From assembly GCA_934487205.1 (NCBI GenBank), contig CAKSRS010000013.1, positions 1 through 44,768 on the forward strand: a stretch of DNA of 44,768 bases. Reading direction: 5' to 3'. Below the pieces are notes generated by a model that worked only from the letters and a program-made list of their open reading frames with translations, had not been told where the DNA came from and did not search any database. Shown piece by piece: positions 15,767-24,310 of this stretch. Position 1 is the first letter of the stretch; each line of letters begins with the position of its first letter. This DNA is from an uncultured Clostridia bacterium. Lineage in GTDB: Bacteria; Bacillota; Clostridia; UBA1381. The translations under genes and the position numbers were made by a program.

Positions 15767-16702
15767 TTAATTATATCCCAAAAGTCCGCGCACCGACACT
15801 TCGCCCGACGTTACCGTCTCCCGCCGACCGTTATGCTCAATTATCAACCCGCCGTTTTCATCTACATCTGCCGCGTACGCCTCAAATTCTTTGCCGTTTT
15901 TTATTATGACTACCTGCCGTCCGGTTGTTATGCATTTAAGGCTGTATTCGCGTTTGAGCGCCAAAAATCCCTTTTTCAGAAACTTATCGTATAATGCCCA
16001 AAATTCTTCGAGAATATCGCATATGAGTTTGTTGCGGCTGTATCGCTTTCCCGTTTCGCGGTAAATTGATGTTGCTTTTTCGACCAAATCTACCGTAAAA
16101 GCCTCGTTATTCACGTTTATCCCTATTCCCACAACAACGCGGTTCACTCTGTCCATTTCCGCCGTCATTTCCGTTAAAATGCCGCAAACTTTTTTATCGC
16201 CAATTAAAACATCATTCGGCCATTTTATGCGCGACGCGCGTATTGCCCGGCAGACAGCCATTCCGGCAACAAGCGTGAGCTGCGAAACCTTTTCAACCGC
16301 AATATCCGGCTGAAGGCATATGCTCATAAATACACTGCAGCCCTTTGGCGACGACCATTTTCTGCCCAGCCGTCCGCGTCCGCCCGTTTGCGTATCACTA
16401 ATAAACAAGCTCCTGTCCGCCACATCTTCCTCGCGCTTGCATGCGGCATTAGTTGAGTCAACGCTTTCATAATAATATACTTTTCCGGGAACATATTTCT
16501 GCAAAAGCTGCGGATTTATAATATCAAGCCGCTCTGTAAGGCGATATCCCTTACTTGGTATCGACTCAATCCCGCAGCCCATTTTCCGCAGTGCATTAAT
16601 ATGTTTCCACACCGCATTGCGCGATATTCCCAGCTGTTTTGATATTTCTTCGCCCGAAACATATTTATCCGTTTCGAGCATTTCCAAAATTTTATACTTC
16701 AT
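15767..16702 (-). CDS. birA: Biotin-[acetyl-CoA-carboxylase] ligase / biotin repressor BirA
   Basis: The 311-residue bifunctional enzyme attaches biotin to carboxylase carrier domains through biotinyl-AMP and can repress biotin genes. The N-terminal winged helix (about 1-60, SGEEISKQLGISRNAVWKH) is present. The catalytic domain shows TQTGGRGRLGRKWSSPKG (biotin/AMP loop), the KWPNDV motif and the KVCGILTEM segment. A small C-terminal SH3-like domain closes it. Length and motifs are typical. A promoter with perfect hexamers and a GGTGG ribosome binding site precede ATG 16702. No biotin genes lie nearby. Confidence 0.95.
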   Translation of the reverse strand: MKYKILEMLETDKYVSGEEISKQLGISRNAVWKHINALRKMGCGIESIPSKGYRLTERLDIINPQLLQKYVPGKVYYYESVDSTNAACKREEDVADRSLFISDTQTGGRGRLGRKWSSPKGCSVFMSICLQPDIAVEKVSQLTLVAGMAVCRAIRASRIKWPNDVLIGDKKVCGILTEMTAEMDRVNRVVVGIGINVNNEAFTVDLVEKATSIYRETGKRYSRNKLICDILEEFWALYDKFLKKGFLALKREYSLKCITTGRQVVIIKNGKEFEAYAADVDENGGLIIEHNGRRETVTSGEVSVRGLLGYN

Positions 16703-16721
16703 ATCGTACCACCCGATTTAT

Positions 16722-16750
16722 ATTATAATACGTTATGTGAATAATGTCAA
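16722..16750 (-). promoter_or_regulatory. SigA-type promoter of birA
   Basis: Perfect TTGACA (16745-16750) and TATAAT (16722-16727) on the minus strand with 17 bp between. Any BirA operator overlapping it was not recognised. Confidence 0.85.
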
Positions 16751-16759
16751 ATTATTTCA

Positions 16760-16936
16760 GGTTTACATAAATTTGTTTACAGGCAGTTTACAGGCGTGTT
16801 ACAATCCACTTTATCCACATAGTTATCCCCTCATTTTCGTAATATTTTTGTCATAAAAACGCCGTTTTTGCGTATATCCACACCCGAAATGTGGATATGT
16901 GGATAACTTTATTAACATTTCCCCGGTTTACATAAA
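16760..16936. other. DnaA-box cluster with GTTTACA repeats (origin-like or DnaA-titrating element)
   Basis: Consensus DnaA boxes TTATCCACA occur at 16811-16819 (plus) and 16898-16906 (minus). One-mismatch boxes ATATCCACA occur at 16874-16882 (plus) and 16890-16898 (minus), the latter pair forming an inverted repeat. GTTTACA occurs at 16761, 16775, 16786 and 16926. The middle two are in an 11-bp tandem repeat, and the outer two belong to a repeated 12-mer GGTTTACATAAA flanking the boxes. The surroundings are strongly AT-rich. The gap between divergent birA and glyQS holds no gene. Confidence 0.6.
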
Positions 16937-17034
16937 ATGGGTTATAACTAAAATTTACCAAATTATTTATTAACCGTAAAACAATGCATAATACAAAAAT
17001 TGTGCATTTTCCCGCGGAAATTTCCCGTTTTCTA

Positions 17035-17063
17035 TTGACAAAACATTCTTTTTTTTGTAAACT
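17035..17063 (+). promoter_or_regulatory. SigA-type promoter of glyQS operon
   Basis: TTGACA (17035-17040) and TAAACT (17058-17063) are 17 bp apart. The resulting leader is only about 32 nt, so there is no room for the T-box riboswitch often found before aminoacyl-tRNA synthetase genes. Confidence 0.75.
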
Positions 17064-17101
17064 ATAAATAGTATACATTTTATAGAAAAGGGTGTAAATT
17101 C

Positions 17102-18493
17102 ATGAATAATGCAGAAAAAACAATGGACAAAATCGTCGCGCTCTGCAAAGGCAGGGGCTTTATTTATCCGGGCAGCGAAATATACGGCGGTCTGGCAAAT
17201 ACATGGGACTACGGACCTTTGGGCGTTGAGTTCAAAAACAACATAAAAAAAGCATGGTGGAAGAAATTCATTCAGGAATCAAAATATAACGTCGGCGTTG
17301 ACTGCGCAATTTTGATGAATCCCGAAACGTGGGTTGCGTCGGGACATATCGGCGGTTTTTCCGACCCGCTTATGGACTGTAAGGAATGTCACGCGCGCCA
17401 CAGAGCCGACAAGCTCATCGAGGATTTTGCTCACGAACACGGCGAAGATGTAACCGTAGACGGTTGGAGCAATGAAAAAATGGTTGATTACATTAAGGAT
17501 CACAACATTGTCTGCCCCGAATGCGGCAAGCAGAACTTTACCGACATCAGACAATTTAACCTGATGTTCAAAACCTTCCAGGGTGTAACCGAGGATTCAT
17601 CAGCGACGGTTTATCTCCGCCCCGAAACGGCTCAGGGAATTTTCGTGAACTTTAAAAATGTTCAGCGCACATCGCGCAAAAAGGTTCCGTTCGGCATCGG
17701 TCAGGTCGGAAAATCCTTCCGTAACGAAATTACACCGGGCAACTTTACCTTCAGAACACGCGAATTTGAGCAGATGGAGCTGGAATTTTTCTGCAAGCCG
17801 GGTGAGGACCTTGAATGGTTCTACTACTGGAAAGATTACTGCATGAATTGGCTGAAAACGCTTGGCATCCGCGAAGAAAACCTGCGTTTCCGCGACCATT
17901 CGCCGGAAGAACTTGCATTCTATTCAAAAGCCACCTCCGACATTGAATTTGTATTCCCGTTCGGCTGGGGCGAACTTTGGGGAATTGCAGACAGAACTGA
18001 CTATGACCTCATGCAGCATCAAAATCACTCGGGCGAAAGCATGGAGTACATTGACCAGATTACAAACGAAAGATACGTACCGTTCTGCATCGAGCCGTCG
18101 CTGGGCGCAGACCGCGTAACGCTCGCGTTTTTGGTAGAGGCTTATGACGAGGAACAGCTCGAAGGCGGCGATTCACGAGTTGTACTGCACCTCCACCCCG
18201 CTCTTGCGCCTGTGAAAGCAGCTGTACTTCCGCTTTCCAAAAAGCTTAACGAGGGTGCAGAAAAGGTATTTGCGGAACTTTCACAAAAATTCAACATGGA
18301 ATATGACGACGCCGGCTCAATCGGTAAACGCTACAGACGTCAGGACGAAATTGGTACGCCGTTCTGCATCACATATGATTTCGAGTCGGAAAACGACGGT
18401 GCGGTTACCGTACGCGACAGAGACACCATGGAACAGCAGAGAATTAAAATTAGCGATTTATCCGCATTTCTTGAGGAAAAGCTTGCTTTTTAA
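17102..18493 (+). CDS. glyQS: Glycyl-tRNA synthetase, single-chain dimeric type
   Basis: The 463-residue class II synthetase charges tRNA-Gly. It has the GRGFIYPGSEIYGG start and LANTWDYGPLGVEFK motif 1. Motif 2 is SFRNEITPGNFTFRTREFEQ, and motif 3 is EPSLGADRVTLAFL. The zinc-site-like region CKECH...CPECGKQN lies around residues 96-140. The C-terminal anticodon-binding domain begins near 365. Length fits the alpha2 bacterial/eukaryal-type enzyme rather than the two-subunit GlyQ+GlyS form. It leads an operon with mscL and the stalk-domain gene. Confidence 0.97.
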   Translation: MNNAEKTMDKIVALCKGRGFIYPGSEIYGGLANTWDYGPLGVEFKNNIKKAWWKKFIQESKYNVGVDCAILMNPETWVASGHIGGFSDPLMDCKECHARHRADKLIEDFAHEHGEDVTVDGWSNEKMVDYIKDHNIVCPECGKQNFTDIRQFNLMFKTFQGVTEDSSATVYLRPETAQGIFVNFKNVQRTSRKKVPFGIGQVGKSFRNEITPGNFTFRTREFEQMELEFFCKPGEDLEWFYYWKDYCMNWLKTLGIREENLRFRDHSPEELAFYSKATSDIEFVFPFGWGELWGIADRTDYDLMQHQNHSGESMEYIDQITNERYVPFCIEPSLGADRVTLAFLVEAYDEEQLEGGDSRVVLHLHPALAPVKAAVLPLSKKLNEGAEKVFAELSQKFNMEYDDAGSIGKRYRRQDEIGTPFCITYDFESENDGAVTVRDRDTMEQQRIKISDLSAFLEEKLAF

Positions 18494-18505
18494 GGAGATA
18501 ATTTT

Positions 18506-18904
18506 ATGAAAGTTATTGATGAATTTAAAAAATTCATATCCCGCGGCAATGTAATGGACATGGCTGTCGGCGTTGTGATGGGTACTGCTTTCACGAAAAT
18601 CGTCAGCTCGCTCGTTACGAACATTATCACACCGGTAATAAGTCTTATTACCGGGCGGGTAAATGTGGCGTCGCTGTCGATAAAAATCAATGATACGCTG
18701 TCGATAACTTACGGCGGATTTTTGCAGTCTATCATAGATTTTTTACTCATAGCCATAGCGGTGTTTATCATGGTTAAATGCGTAAACGGTTTTAAGGATA
18801 CATTCGCCAAGCACGAAGAACCGGAGCCCGAGCCGGAGCCGAAAATTTCCGACGAGGCGGCGCTCCTTGCCGAAATCCGCGATATTCTCAAGGATAAAAA
18901 ATAA
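18506..18904 (+). CDS. mscL: Large-conductance mechanosensitive channel
   Basis: MscL forms a homopentameric pore that opens under membrane tension in hypo-osmotic shock. The 132-residue protein has the amphipathic N-terminus MKVIDEFKKFISRGNVMDMAVGVVMG, with TM1 about 15-45. A short periplasmic-type loop and TM2 (about 72-97) follow. The cytoplasmic C-terminal helix comes after an acidic proline repeat EEPEPEPEPK. GGAGATAATTTT precedes the ATG, 12 bp after glyQS. Confidence 0.97.
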   Translation: MKVIDEFKKFISRGNVMDMAVGVVMGTAFTKIVSSLVTNIITPVISLITGRVNVASLSIKINDTLSITYGGFLQSIIDFLLIAIAVFIMVKCVNGFKDTFAKHEEPEPEPEPKISDEAALLAEIRDILKDKK

Positions 18905-18934
18905 CCCACCTTCACAACCGCAGAGGAATATTAT

Positions 18935-19375
18935 ATGAAGAAATTTTTATTTATCATACTGACAATGCTTTGTGTCTCGGCGGCACCGGTTTATGCCAAC
19001 AGCGGCATCAGCGTTGTCGCAAATGACATAGCGGTGGAATTTGATGTCCCGCCGCAGATAATAGACGGCAGAACAATGGTTCCGATGCGTCCGATATTTG
19101 AGGCGCTTGACGCCCAAGTGGAATGGTTTGCAAATTCGCAGCTTATTCTTGCCACACATAATGCCGATATTGCGGCTATGGTTATCGGCAACAGCGAATT
19201 TACCGTTACCAACGTACTTTCGGGCAAGGTACGGACAATTGAGTTTGATGTTCCGCCGCGCATTATTGACGACAGAACCTTTATTCCCGTCCGCGCCGTT
19301 TCAGAGGCGCTCGGAATGGACGTGCAGTGGGACGAGGACACAAAAACGGTTGTTATTTCAATGAAAGTTATTTGA
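18935..19375 (+). CDS. Secreted stalk-domain protein (copper amine oxidase N-terminal-like)
   Basis: The 146-residue protein has a signal peptide (1-21). Most of the rest is a copper-amine-oxidase-N-like stalk domain with two similar repeats, each with FDVPPxIIDxRTxxPxRxxxEAL (about 35-60 and 104-130). In Clostridia this domain is common in extracellular wall-associated proteins and has no catalytic role. It is a stand-alone domain here, without an amidase or protease partner. AGAGGA precedes the ATG; the gene is 30 bp after mscL and likely in the glyQS operon. Confidence 0.85.
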   Translation: MKKFLFIILTMLCVSAAPVYANSGISVVANDIAVEFDVPPQIIDGRTMVPMRPIFEALDAQVEWFANSQLILATHNADIAAMVIGNSEFTVTNVLSGKVRTIEFDVPPRIIDDRTFIPVRAVSEALGMDVQWDEDTKTVVISMKVI

Positions 19376-19379
19376 TAAT

Positions 19380-19410
19380 ATCGGGTATTTCGAAAAACGG
19401 AATACCCGAT
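19380..19410 (+). terminator. Hairpin after the stalk-domain gene
   Basis: Ten-bp arms (19380-19389 and 19401-19410, ATCGGGTATT) with an inner CG pair follow the stop codon by four bases. Only a weak T-rich tail follows, so termination may be partial. Confidence 0.5.
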
Positions 19411-19435
19411 TTAAGTATTACAGAGGGTAACAGTT

Positions 19436-19984
19436 ATGGAAAAATTAAAGGAAATATTTTTGCAAAAATATATTACTCCCCCTGAATTTGACAATATTAT
19501 AATGAACAGCGACGGCGAATTTTTAACAGGCTTATGCTTTGAAGGTTCTCCCAACGCATGCAAACTTGCGCCCGCTGCTCACGAAAAGCGTCTTGATATT
19601 TTTGACAAAACTCGAAATTGGCTTGACATGTATTTTGGCGGTATCGAACCCGACTTTACGCCCGAATACAAAATAAGCAATCTGACGCCGTTTCGCAAAC
19701 AGGTTATTGATATAATGTGCAAAATCCCATATGGCGAGACAGTTACATATAACGATATAGCAAAGGAAATCGCCGAAAGAAATAAAATCCGAAAAATGTC
19801 CGCACAGGCTGTCGGCGGCGCCATCGGCCGGAATCCGATTTGTATTATCGTGCCGTGCCACAGAGTTGTAGGTTCAAACGGCAGCCTTGTCGGTTACGGC
19901 GGCGGAATTAAAAATAAAGTAAGCCTTTTACGGCTTGAAGGGCAGGATATGAATCAATTTACCCTTCCAAAAAAAATAATGTAA
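19436..19984 (+). CDS. ogt: Methylated-DNA-[protein]-cysteine S-methyltransferase
   Basis: The 182-residue protein is an O6-alkylguanine suicide repair protein of the Ogt family. The active-site motif is VPCHRVVG, with Cys141 the alkyl acceptor. The helix-turn-helix segment IPYGETVTYNDIAKEIA, the RKMSAQAVGGAIGRNP arginine-finger region and the GYGGGIKNKVSLLRLEG tail are all in place. The N-terminal domain (1-80) is less conserved, as usual. GAGGG precedes ATG. The gene is the last in a rightward run and ends inside a strong terminator. Confidence 0.95.
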   Translation: MEKLKEIFLQKYITPPEFDNIIMNSDGEFLTGLCFEGSPNACKLAPAAHEKRLDIFDKTRNWLDMYFGGIEPDFTPEYKISNLTPFRKQVIDIMCKIPYGETVTYNDIAKEIAERNKIRKMSAQAVGGAIGRNPICIIVPCHRVVGSNGSLVGYGGGIKNKVSLLRLEGQDMNQFTLPKKIM

Positions 19985-20010
19985 AACTGCGCGTTTTACA
20001 TTATTTTTTT
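19970..20010. terminator. Bidirectional terminator overlapping the ogt stop codon
   Basis: Perfect 17-bp arms (19970-19986 and 19994-20010) with an A-run left and a T-run right, between convergent ogt and the small minus-strand gene. The ogt TAA lies in the left arm. Confidence 0.85.
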
Positions 20011-20014
20011 GCCG

Positions 20015-20233
20015 TTACGGCGCAGACTTTATATGTCTGCCCTTCGGTCTTTTAACTTTTTCAAAATTATTTACCTGCTCCGGTATAACATAGATATCCC
20101 CGTACGCCTCTGCCTCATCTTCATTTGTCGGCGGGATTTGCATGAGTCCGGTACACTCTGTCACCGACGCTACGGTGTTAAGTTCTTCCATTATATCATA
20201 TTCAAATCCATGATTTTTTTCTTTTTTGTCCAT
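20015..20233 (-). CDS. Small acidic hypothetical protein
   Basis: A 72-residue protein starting MDKKEKNHGFEYDIMEEL, with no signal peptide or membrane helix. It is acidic in the middle (NEDEAEAYGDIY) and basic near the end (KVKRPKGRHI). The open frame extends to 20263, but AAAGGA lies ten bases before ATG 20233, so that start is chosen. I recognise no family. The gene is 75 bp downstream of the LysE-family gene and convergent with ogt. Real coding is supported by the ribosome binding site and the terminator right after it. Confidence 0.65.
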   Translation of the reverse strand: MDKKEKNHGFEYDIMEELNTVASVTECTGLMQIPPTNEDEAEAYGDIYVIPEQVNNFEKVKRPKGRHIKSAP

Positions 20234-20308
20234 ACAAAACAAATCCTTTCCGTGCAGCTGCACAAAATTATTTTTTGTATTTGTATGAAAAATTATTGTA
20301 TGAAATTT

Positions 20309-20923
20309 TTATAAAAAAAATCGCGCCAAATTATAAAGCAGTTTTATTCCGTAGAGAATAATCACCGCGCCGCAAATGCGGTTCAGCCATGTGAGAACAC
20401 CGCTGTTGATTTTACTGCCGAGAATATAGACAAGAATTGCCAAACAGCTGAACCAAATTAAACTTGCCGACGCAAAACCTGTAATAAAATACGGTTCGCC
20501 GCCCGCCGGCAAAGACGCGCGGAAAGCACCCAGCATCAGAGTTCCGTCAATCAACGCCTGAGGATTCAGCCATGTCGCAATAAAAGCCAAGCCCGCAATT
20601 TTCCAAAGCGGCTGATTTATAGCTTTGCCGCCGCTTAAATCCGCTTTTGAACGGATAAGTCCGGCGCCTATGTAAATTACCAGCAGACCACCGCCGCCAA
20701 GTATGATTTTCTGCAGCCACGGCAAAGCCTCCAGCAGAGCGCCCACACCAAGAAAACACGCAATTCCGAGAGTGACGTCCCAAAAAGTGACAATCAAAGA
20801 GGTTGCTGCCGCGCGCCCCGGTTTTCGGCTCATGGCGCTGTTAATTACGAACAGGTTCTGCATACCAATCGGTGCAGCATAAGCAAGTCCCAAGGACAAT
20901 CCCTGAAGATAAATTGATATCAT
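20309..20923 (-). CDS. LysE/RhtB-family amino acid exporter
   Basis: The 204-residue inner-membrane protein has six predicted helices. It has the family N-terminal signature GLSLGLAYAAPIGMQNLFVIN. LysE/ArgO members export basic amino acids, and the GxxxAxxxPIG motif is shared by the family, but substrate cannot be fixed here. AAGGGTGGG precedes ATG 20923. It lies 93 bp downstream of the broken metallophosphoesterase on the same strand. Confidence 0.92.
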   Translation of the reverse strand: MISIYLQGLSLGLAYAAPIGMQNLFVINSAMSRKPGRAAATSLIVTFWDVTLGIACFLGVGALLEALPWLQKIILGGGGLLVIYIGAGLIRSKADLSGGKAINQPLWKIAGLAFIATWLNPQALIDGTLMLGAFRASLPAGGEPYFITGFASASLIWFSCLAILVYILGSKINSGVLTWLNRICGAVIILYGIKLLYNLARFFL

Positions 20924-21016
20924 TTTTTAAAACCCACCCTTTTATTGATTAAACTGCTGCAAATTCCGATTTATATATACCATATGCCTTCTAAAACAGC
21001 AATTTTACCTATAATG

Positions 21017-21986
21017 CTATCTGACCGTTATTTCCAAAACATGTCCCACATAATCGTTATATACAAGTCCTTCCTTGATATACTGCGGAATTACTGCGTC
21101 ATGAATGCCTTTTTCATCGGTATAGCATGCTTTTACCCCGGTGTAAAAACCGCTGTGATAATGACCGCAGAACAAACCTTTTACTACGTCCGCATTTTCG
21201 GTGATAAGCTTATACATCGCGTCAGTTGTCTTGTCCGTTTTATTCGCCGAGCCGACCGTATTATAAAAACCGCCCTCATCGCCGTCACATTCGATAAGCG
21301 CCTTTACATGCATATCCTCGCGCTTTCCCGTAGATATGGCGTCATGCTGAAAAATAAGTATAATCAGCTTTTCACGCTTTGCGCGTTCGATGTCTTTTTC
21401 AAGCTTATGTACCTGAAAATCCCAATATCTTTCACGGCTGTTGTCAAGATTGATTATCATCACTTTATCGCCGAGAATTTCCGATGTGTAATACATATCA
21501 TGGCGCCAAAATTTTTCCAAAACCGCAAGACGGCTTCAAGCGAGGTTTCGTCGGTTTTGTCTGTTTCCATCTGCCGTACATATTCATGATTTCCCAAAGT
21601 CACCGTAATATTCGGGTCACGGTTCCAAACATACTTATCCATAAGTTCCATCGCACCGCTTGACATAAAATCGAGCACATCGCCCGTAATTACCGTTTTA
21701 TCAAAATTTTCCGCATAATCCATCGCTTTTTCAAGCGCCTTCACCGATGCCGCATTTTCGTTCCAATGGCGAAATTTCTTTGTGTACATAATTTCATCAT
21801 TATTCTCATCTTGTTTGGTTGTCCAATTAAGGCGAACATCGGTAAAATGCAGAATTTTTATCGGCTTTGTATCCGGTTTTGTGCTCGCAAAGTCTGCACG
21901 GCGGATATACATGCCGCTTTTATTTTTAAATATCCACGTTTCCGGTTTTTCCGGCGAACCGGTTACTGTTTTATATAATCTTCCAT
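21017..21986 (-). pseudogene. Calcineurin-like metallophosphoesterase with two frameshifts
   Basis: Three minus-strand frames together encode one protein of about 320 residues. ATG 21986, with GGAG upstream, opens MEDYIK and then hits TAA at 21963-21965. Restoring one A in the AAAA run gives TVTGSPEKPETWIFKNKSG leading into the frame that ends at 21460. That frame must shift again at AAAAATTTT (about 21505-21515) to continue as WRHDMYYTSEILG. The fused product has metallophosphatase motifs GDVLDF, GNHEY and GHYHSG; the first motif, ILHFTDVRL, has Arg where His is usual. Either a decaying gene or two base-call errors in homopolymers. Confidence 0.8.
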
Positions 21987-22028
21987 ATCAATCTCCATTC
22001 CGCCGTCATTGCGGCAAGCATAAATTAT

Positions 22029-22068
22029 AACGCGGAAAAACGCAAGCAAATTGCGTATTTTCCGCGTT
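22029..22068 (-). terminator. Long hairpin after the ADP-ribosylglycohydrolase-family gene
   Basis: AACGCGGAAAA (22029-22039) pairs with TTTTCCGCGTT (22058-22068) and ACGCAA with TTGCGT inside, one base bulged. On the minus strand only ATAATTTAT follows, so the T-run is weak. It lies 14 bp past the stop codon at 22083. Confidence 0.6.
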
Positions 22069-22082
22069 CATAACCGTAATAT

Positions 22083-23702
22083 TTAGTATAAATCGGTATG
22101 CCACTTTGCTCTGTGCCAATGTCCGCCGTCATAAATGCGGAATCCTATGTCAAATTTCAAATTTTCCGTACGGCGCAAAAGTTTCAGCATAATCTCATTA
22201 TCGCCCTTTTTCAAATCGATAAGCACATCATTGTTGTACGGCGTCCACAAGCGGATTTCGTCGCGTTCAAGCACATTTTCGCCGTTTACATACAGGCGGA
22301 ATCCGTCATTATTTCCGATTACCGCCCAAACTTTCATATCCTTATCAGCATGCAAGATTGCCTTTGCATAACAGCACATCTGTCCTTCAAGCGTCAGATG
22401 TTTGTCAATCTCGATAAAATCCTCATACGCATCTATAGTGCATGCCGGGATTTCCTTATCAAAATCGGTTATGTAATCCTTATCCAAAAACGCCTCGCTG
22501 TTTACCATACATTCAAGCGTCGGCAAAACACTCCCCTCACCGTGCGGACTGGGTTTTCCCTCCTCTGCGGGCTTATCAAGCTGTTCAAAGAACGGACCGT
22601 ACACTGTCCACCGGAGCGGATTTACGCTTTCAATAGCCGCCTTCAATCCCGCCTCTGTCGGATATTCAACCCTGAATCCGCCAAAGTTTTGCGGTCTGTC
22701 CGCCGCAAACGGCGAGTCTGTCACTTCAAGTTCATAATTCGGCGTTTTCATGGCTATTTCCGCCGTTTCCGCCGCTAAATCGCGTATGCTGTCCGATTTT
22801 CTTTCTATATCTATTCCGCAGATAAAGTAATCTTTAATCAAATCGGTTATCTCGGTTCCGAGTCCCTCGTAACCCTTGATTATTCCCACTATCGACGCCG
22901 CCGACGCACAAGTACAGTCGGTATCGTAACCGCATTTTAATGCGATATTTATCGTATCACGCATATCACCGCCGCCCCACAAAAGCGAAATCAGCGTAAA
23001 TCCGAGGTTCTGCACAACATTGGTAAAGTCCGGGTGGGAATATTCATTAAGAACAGCCCGTCTGGCGCTCAGCCAGTCCGCGCCGGATTTATAGATATCA
23101 ATAACGCGGTTAAAGCATTTTGCAAGCTTGCTCTCTGCCGGAACATATTTCATTCCCGTTTCAATAAGCTTATCCATGTCATTTTCAAAAAATGCCATAC
23201 TCTCAACGGCGGCAAGAAACTGCTCGGCATAAACGGAATTATCGGCATGGTCAAGGCATGCGTCCATATATGCATACTCCGCCGCCAAATCAGGATTTCC
23301 CGCGCTTATCACGCCCCAAATTTCACTTCTGATAGGGCAGCCCATACCCTCTTTAAAAAAGCTGTTGTTTACAATACCGCTGTACGGCGGTTTAATGCCG
23401 CGCATATAGTTCTTCAAGAAATAACCGTATTCCGAAAACGGATACCAACATTTTTTTACCCATGCGTCCGCTAAATCGCACGAATTAATTACCGTACCCT
23501 TTTCATGAAGAACATCAATCCACAAAAGCTGCAAATCCAGGTCATCGTTAGGCAGGTCCGGATTAAAAATTTCCGCAAAATCATTAACATCAATAATCTT
23601 CTTAATTCCCTCAACCGGTGCGCCCGCAGCGCCGCCCAGACACTTTCCGTACCAACAGCCGTGTATTTTATCCAAAAATTTGTTATAATTAATAGTATAC
23701 AT
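22083..23702 (-). CDS. ADP-ribosylglycohydrolase-family protein with C-terminal beta domain
   Basis: The 539-residue protein begins with an ADP-ribosylglycohydrolase (ARH) fold. It has HGCWYGKCLGGAAGAPVEG, PNDDLDLQ (Asp53, Asp54, Asp56, where the family's magnesium ligands lie) and CGYDTDCTCASAASIVG. Many Firmicutes members are not known to act on ADP-ribose. A beta-sandwich-like tail (about 405-539, with GNNDGFRLYVNGENVLER) resembles carbohydrate-binding or PA14-like modules and suggests a sugar-related substrate (inference). There is no signal peptide. ATG 23702 has AAGGAGA upstream and lies after the promoter; the frame to 23789 is disregarded. Confidence 0.85.
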   Translation of the reverse strand: MYTINYNKFLDKIHGCWYGKCLGGAAGAPVEGIKKIIDVNDFAEIFNPDLPNDDLDLQLLWIDVLHEKGTVINSCDLADAWVKKCWYPFSEYGYFLKNYMRGIKPPYSGIVNNSFFKEGMGCPIRSEIWGVISAGNPDLAAEYAYMDACLDHADNSVYAEQFLAAVESMAFFENDMDKLIETGMKYVPAESKLAKCFNRVIDIYKSGADWLSARRAVLNEYSHPDFTNVVQNLGFTLISLLWGGGDMRDTINIALKCGYDTDCTCASAASIVGIIKGYEGLGTEITDLIKDYFICGIDIERKSDSIRDLAAETAEIAMKTPNYELEVTDSPFAADRPQNFGGFRVEYPTEAGLKAAIESVNPLRWTVYGPFFEQLDKPAEEGKPSPHGEGSVLPTLECMVNSEAFLDKDYITDFDKEIPACTIDAYEDFIEIDKHLTLEGQMCCYAKAILHADKDMKVWAVIGNNDGFRLYVNGENVLERDEIRLWTPYNNDVLIDLKKGDNEIMLKLLRRTENLKFDIGFRIYDGGHWHRAKWHTDLY

Positions 23703-23730
23703 CTTTCGTCTCCTTCCTGTTTTCCACCTA

Positions 23731-23759
23731 ATTTTATCAATATTTGGGGAATAAGTCAA
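23731..23759 (-). promoter_or_regulatory. SigA-type promoter of the ARH-family gene
   Basis: TTGACT (23754-23759) and TAAAAT (23731-23736) on the minus strand with a 17-bp spacer, about 30 bp before ATG 23702. Confidence 0.75.
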
Positions 23760-23854
23760 TAGAAAAGCAAAATAAAAACAGAAAAACACAAAAATTTTTG
23801 CACACTATAGATTTTTGCGGAAAAGTGTGGTAGAATATCAAAGAGGTGATACAA

Positions 23855-24310
23855 TTGAAAAAAGAAATTTCCGCATCATACACGGAACAGGTACAAATAC
23901 TCAACCAATCGAACATAAACGGATTTAAGCGTCTGTTCGGAGGGCAGCTTATGCAGTGGATTGACATAGTTGCGGCGGTTACCGCACGCCGCCACTGCGA
24001 GCACAACGTAACAACAGTCCTTGTGGACAGGCTCGAATTTAAAAAACCCGCAAAAGCAAATGACACAATTCTTCTCACCGGGCACGTGGAATACGTCGGC
24101 AGAACATCAATGGAAGTCTGCGTAAACACGTACATCGAGGAACTCAGCGGCGAAAAGACTCTGATTAACACGGCGCACCTTGTTATGGTGGCGCTTGACG
24201 AAAACGACCGCCCGACAGAAGTCCCGGGGCTTATACTTAAAACCGAACAGGAAAGAAGCGACTGGGAGGCCGCATGTCTTCGCCGTGAAGTGCGGAAAAC
24301 GCTGTCATGA
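23855..24310 (+). CDS. Acyl-CoA thioesterase, hotdog fold
   Basis: The 151-residue protein is a YciA/BACH-type hotdog thioesterase that hydrolyses acyl-CoA. It has NIHGFKR-like NINGFKRLFGGQLMQWIDIVA (the catalytic Asp/Asn region), the VDRLEFKKPAKAND strand and GRTSMEVCV. The start is TTG 23855: AGAGGTGAT ends four bases upstream, and the frame's GTG at 23846 is inside this Shine-Dalgarno sequence. It diverges from the ARH-family gene and overlaps the next gene by four bases (ATGA), so translation is coupled. Confidence 0.92.
   Translation: MKKEISASYTEQVQILNQSNINGFKRLFGGQLMQWIDIVAAVTARRHCEHNVTTVLVDRLEFKKPAKANDTILLTGHVEYVGRTSMEVCVNTYIEELSGEKTLINTAHLVMVALDENDRPTEVPGLILKTEQERSDWEAACLRREVRKTLS

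Noticed and set aside
17064..17101. T-box riboswitch before glyQS
   Set aside because: The leader after the predicted promoter is only about 32 nt, too short for specifier loop and antiterminator.
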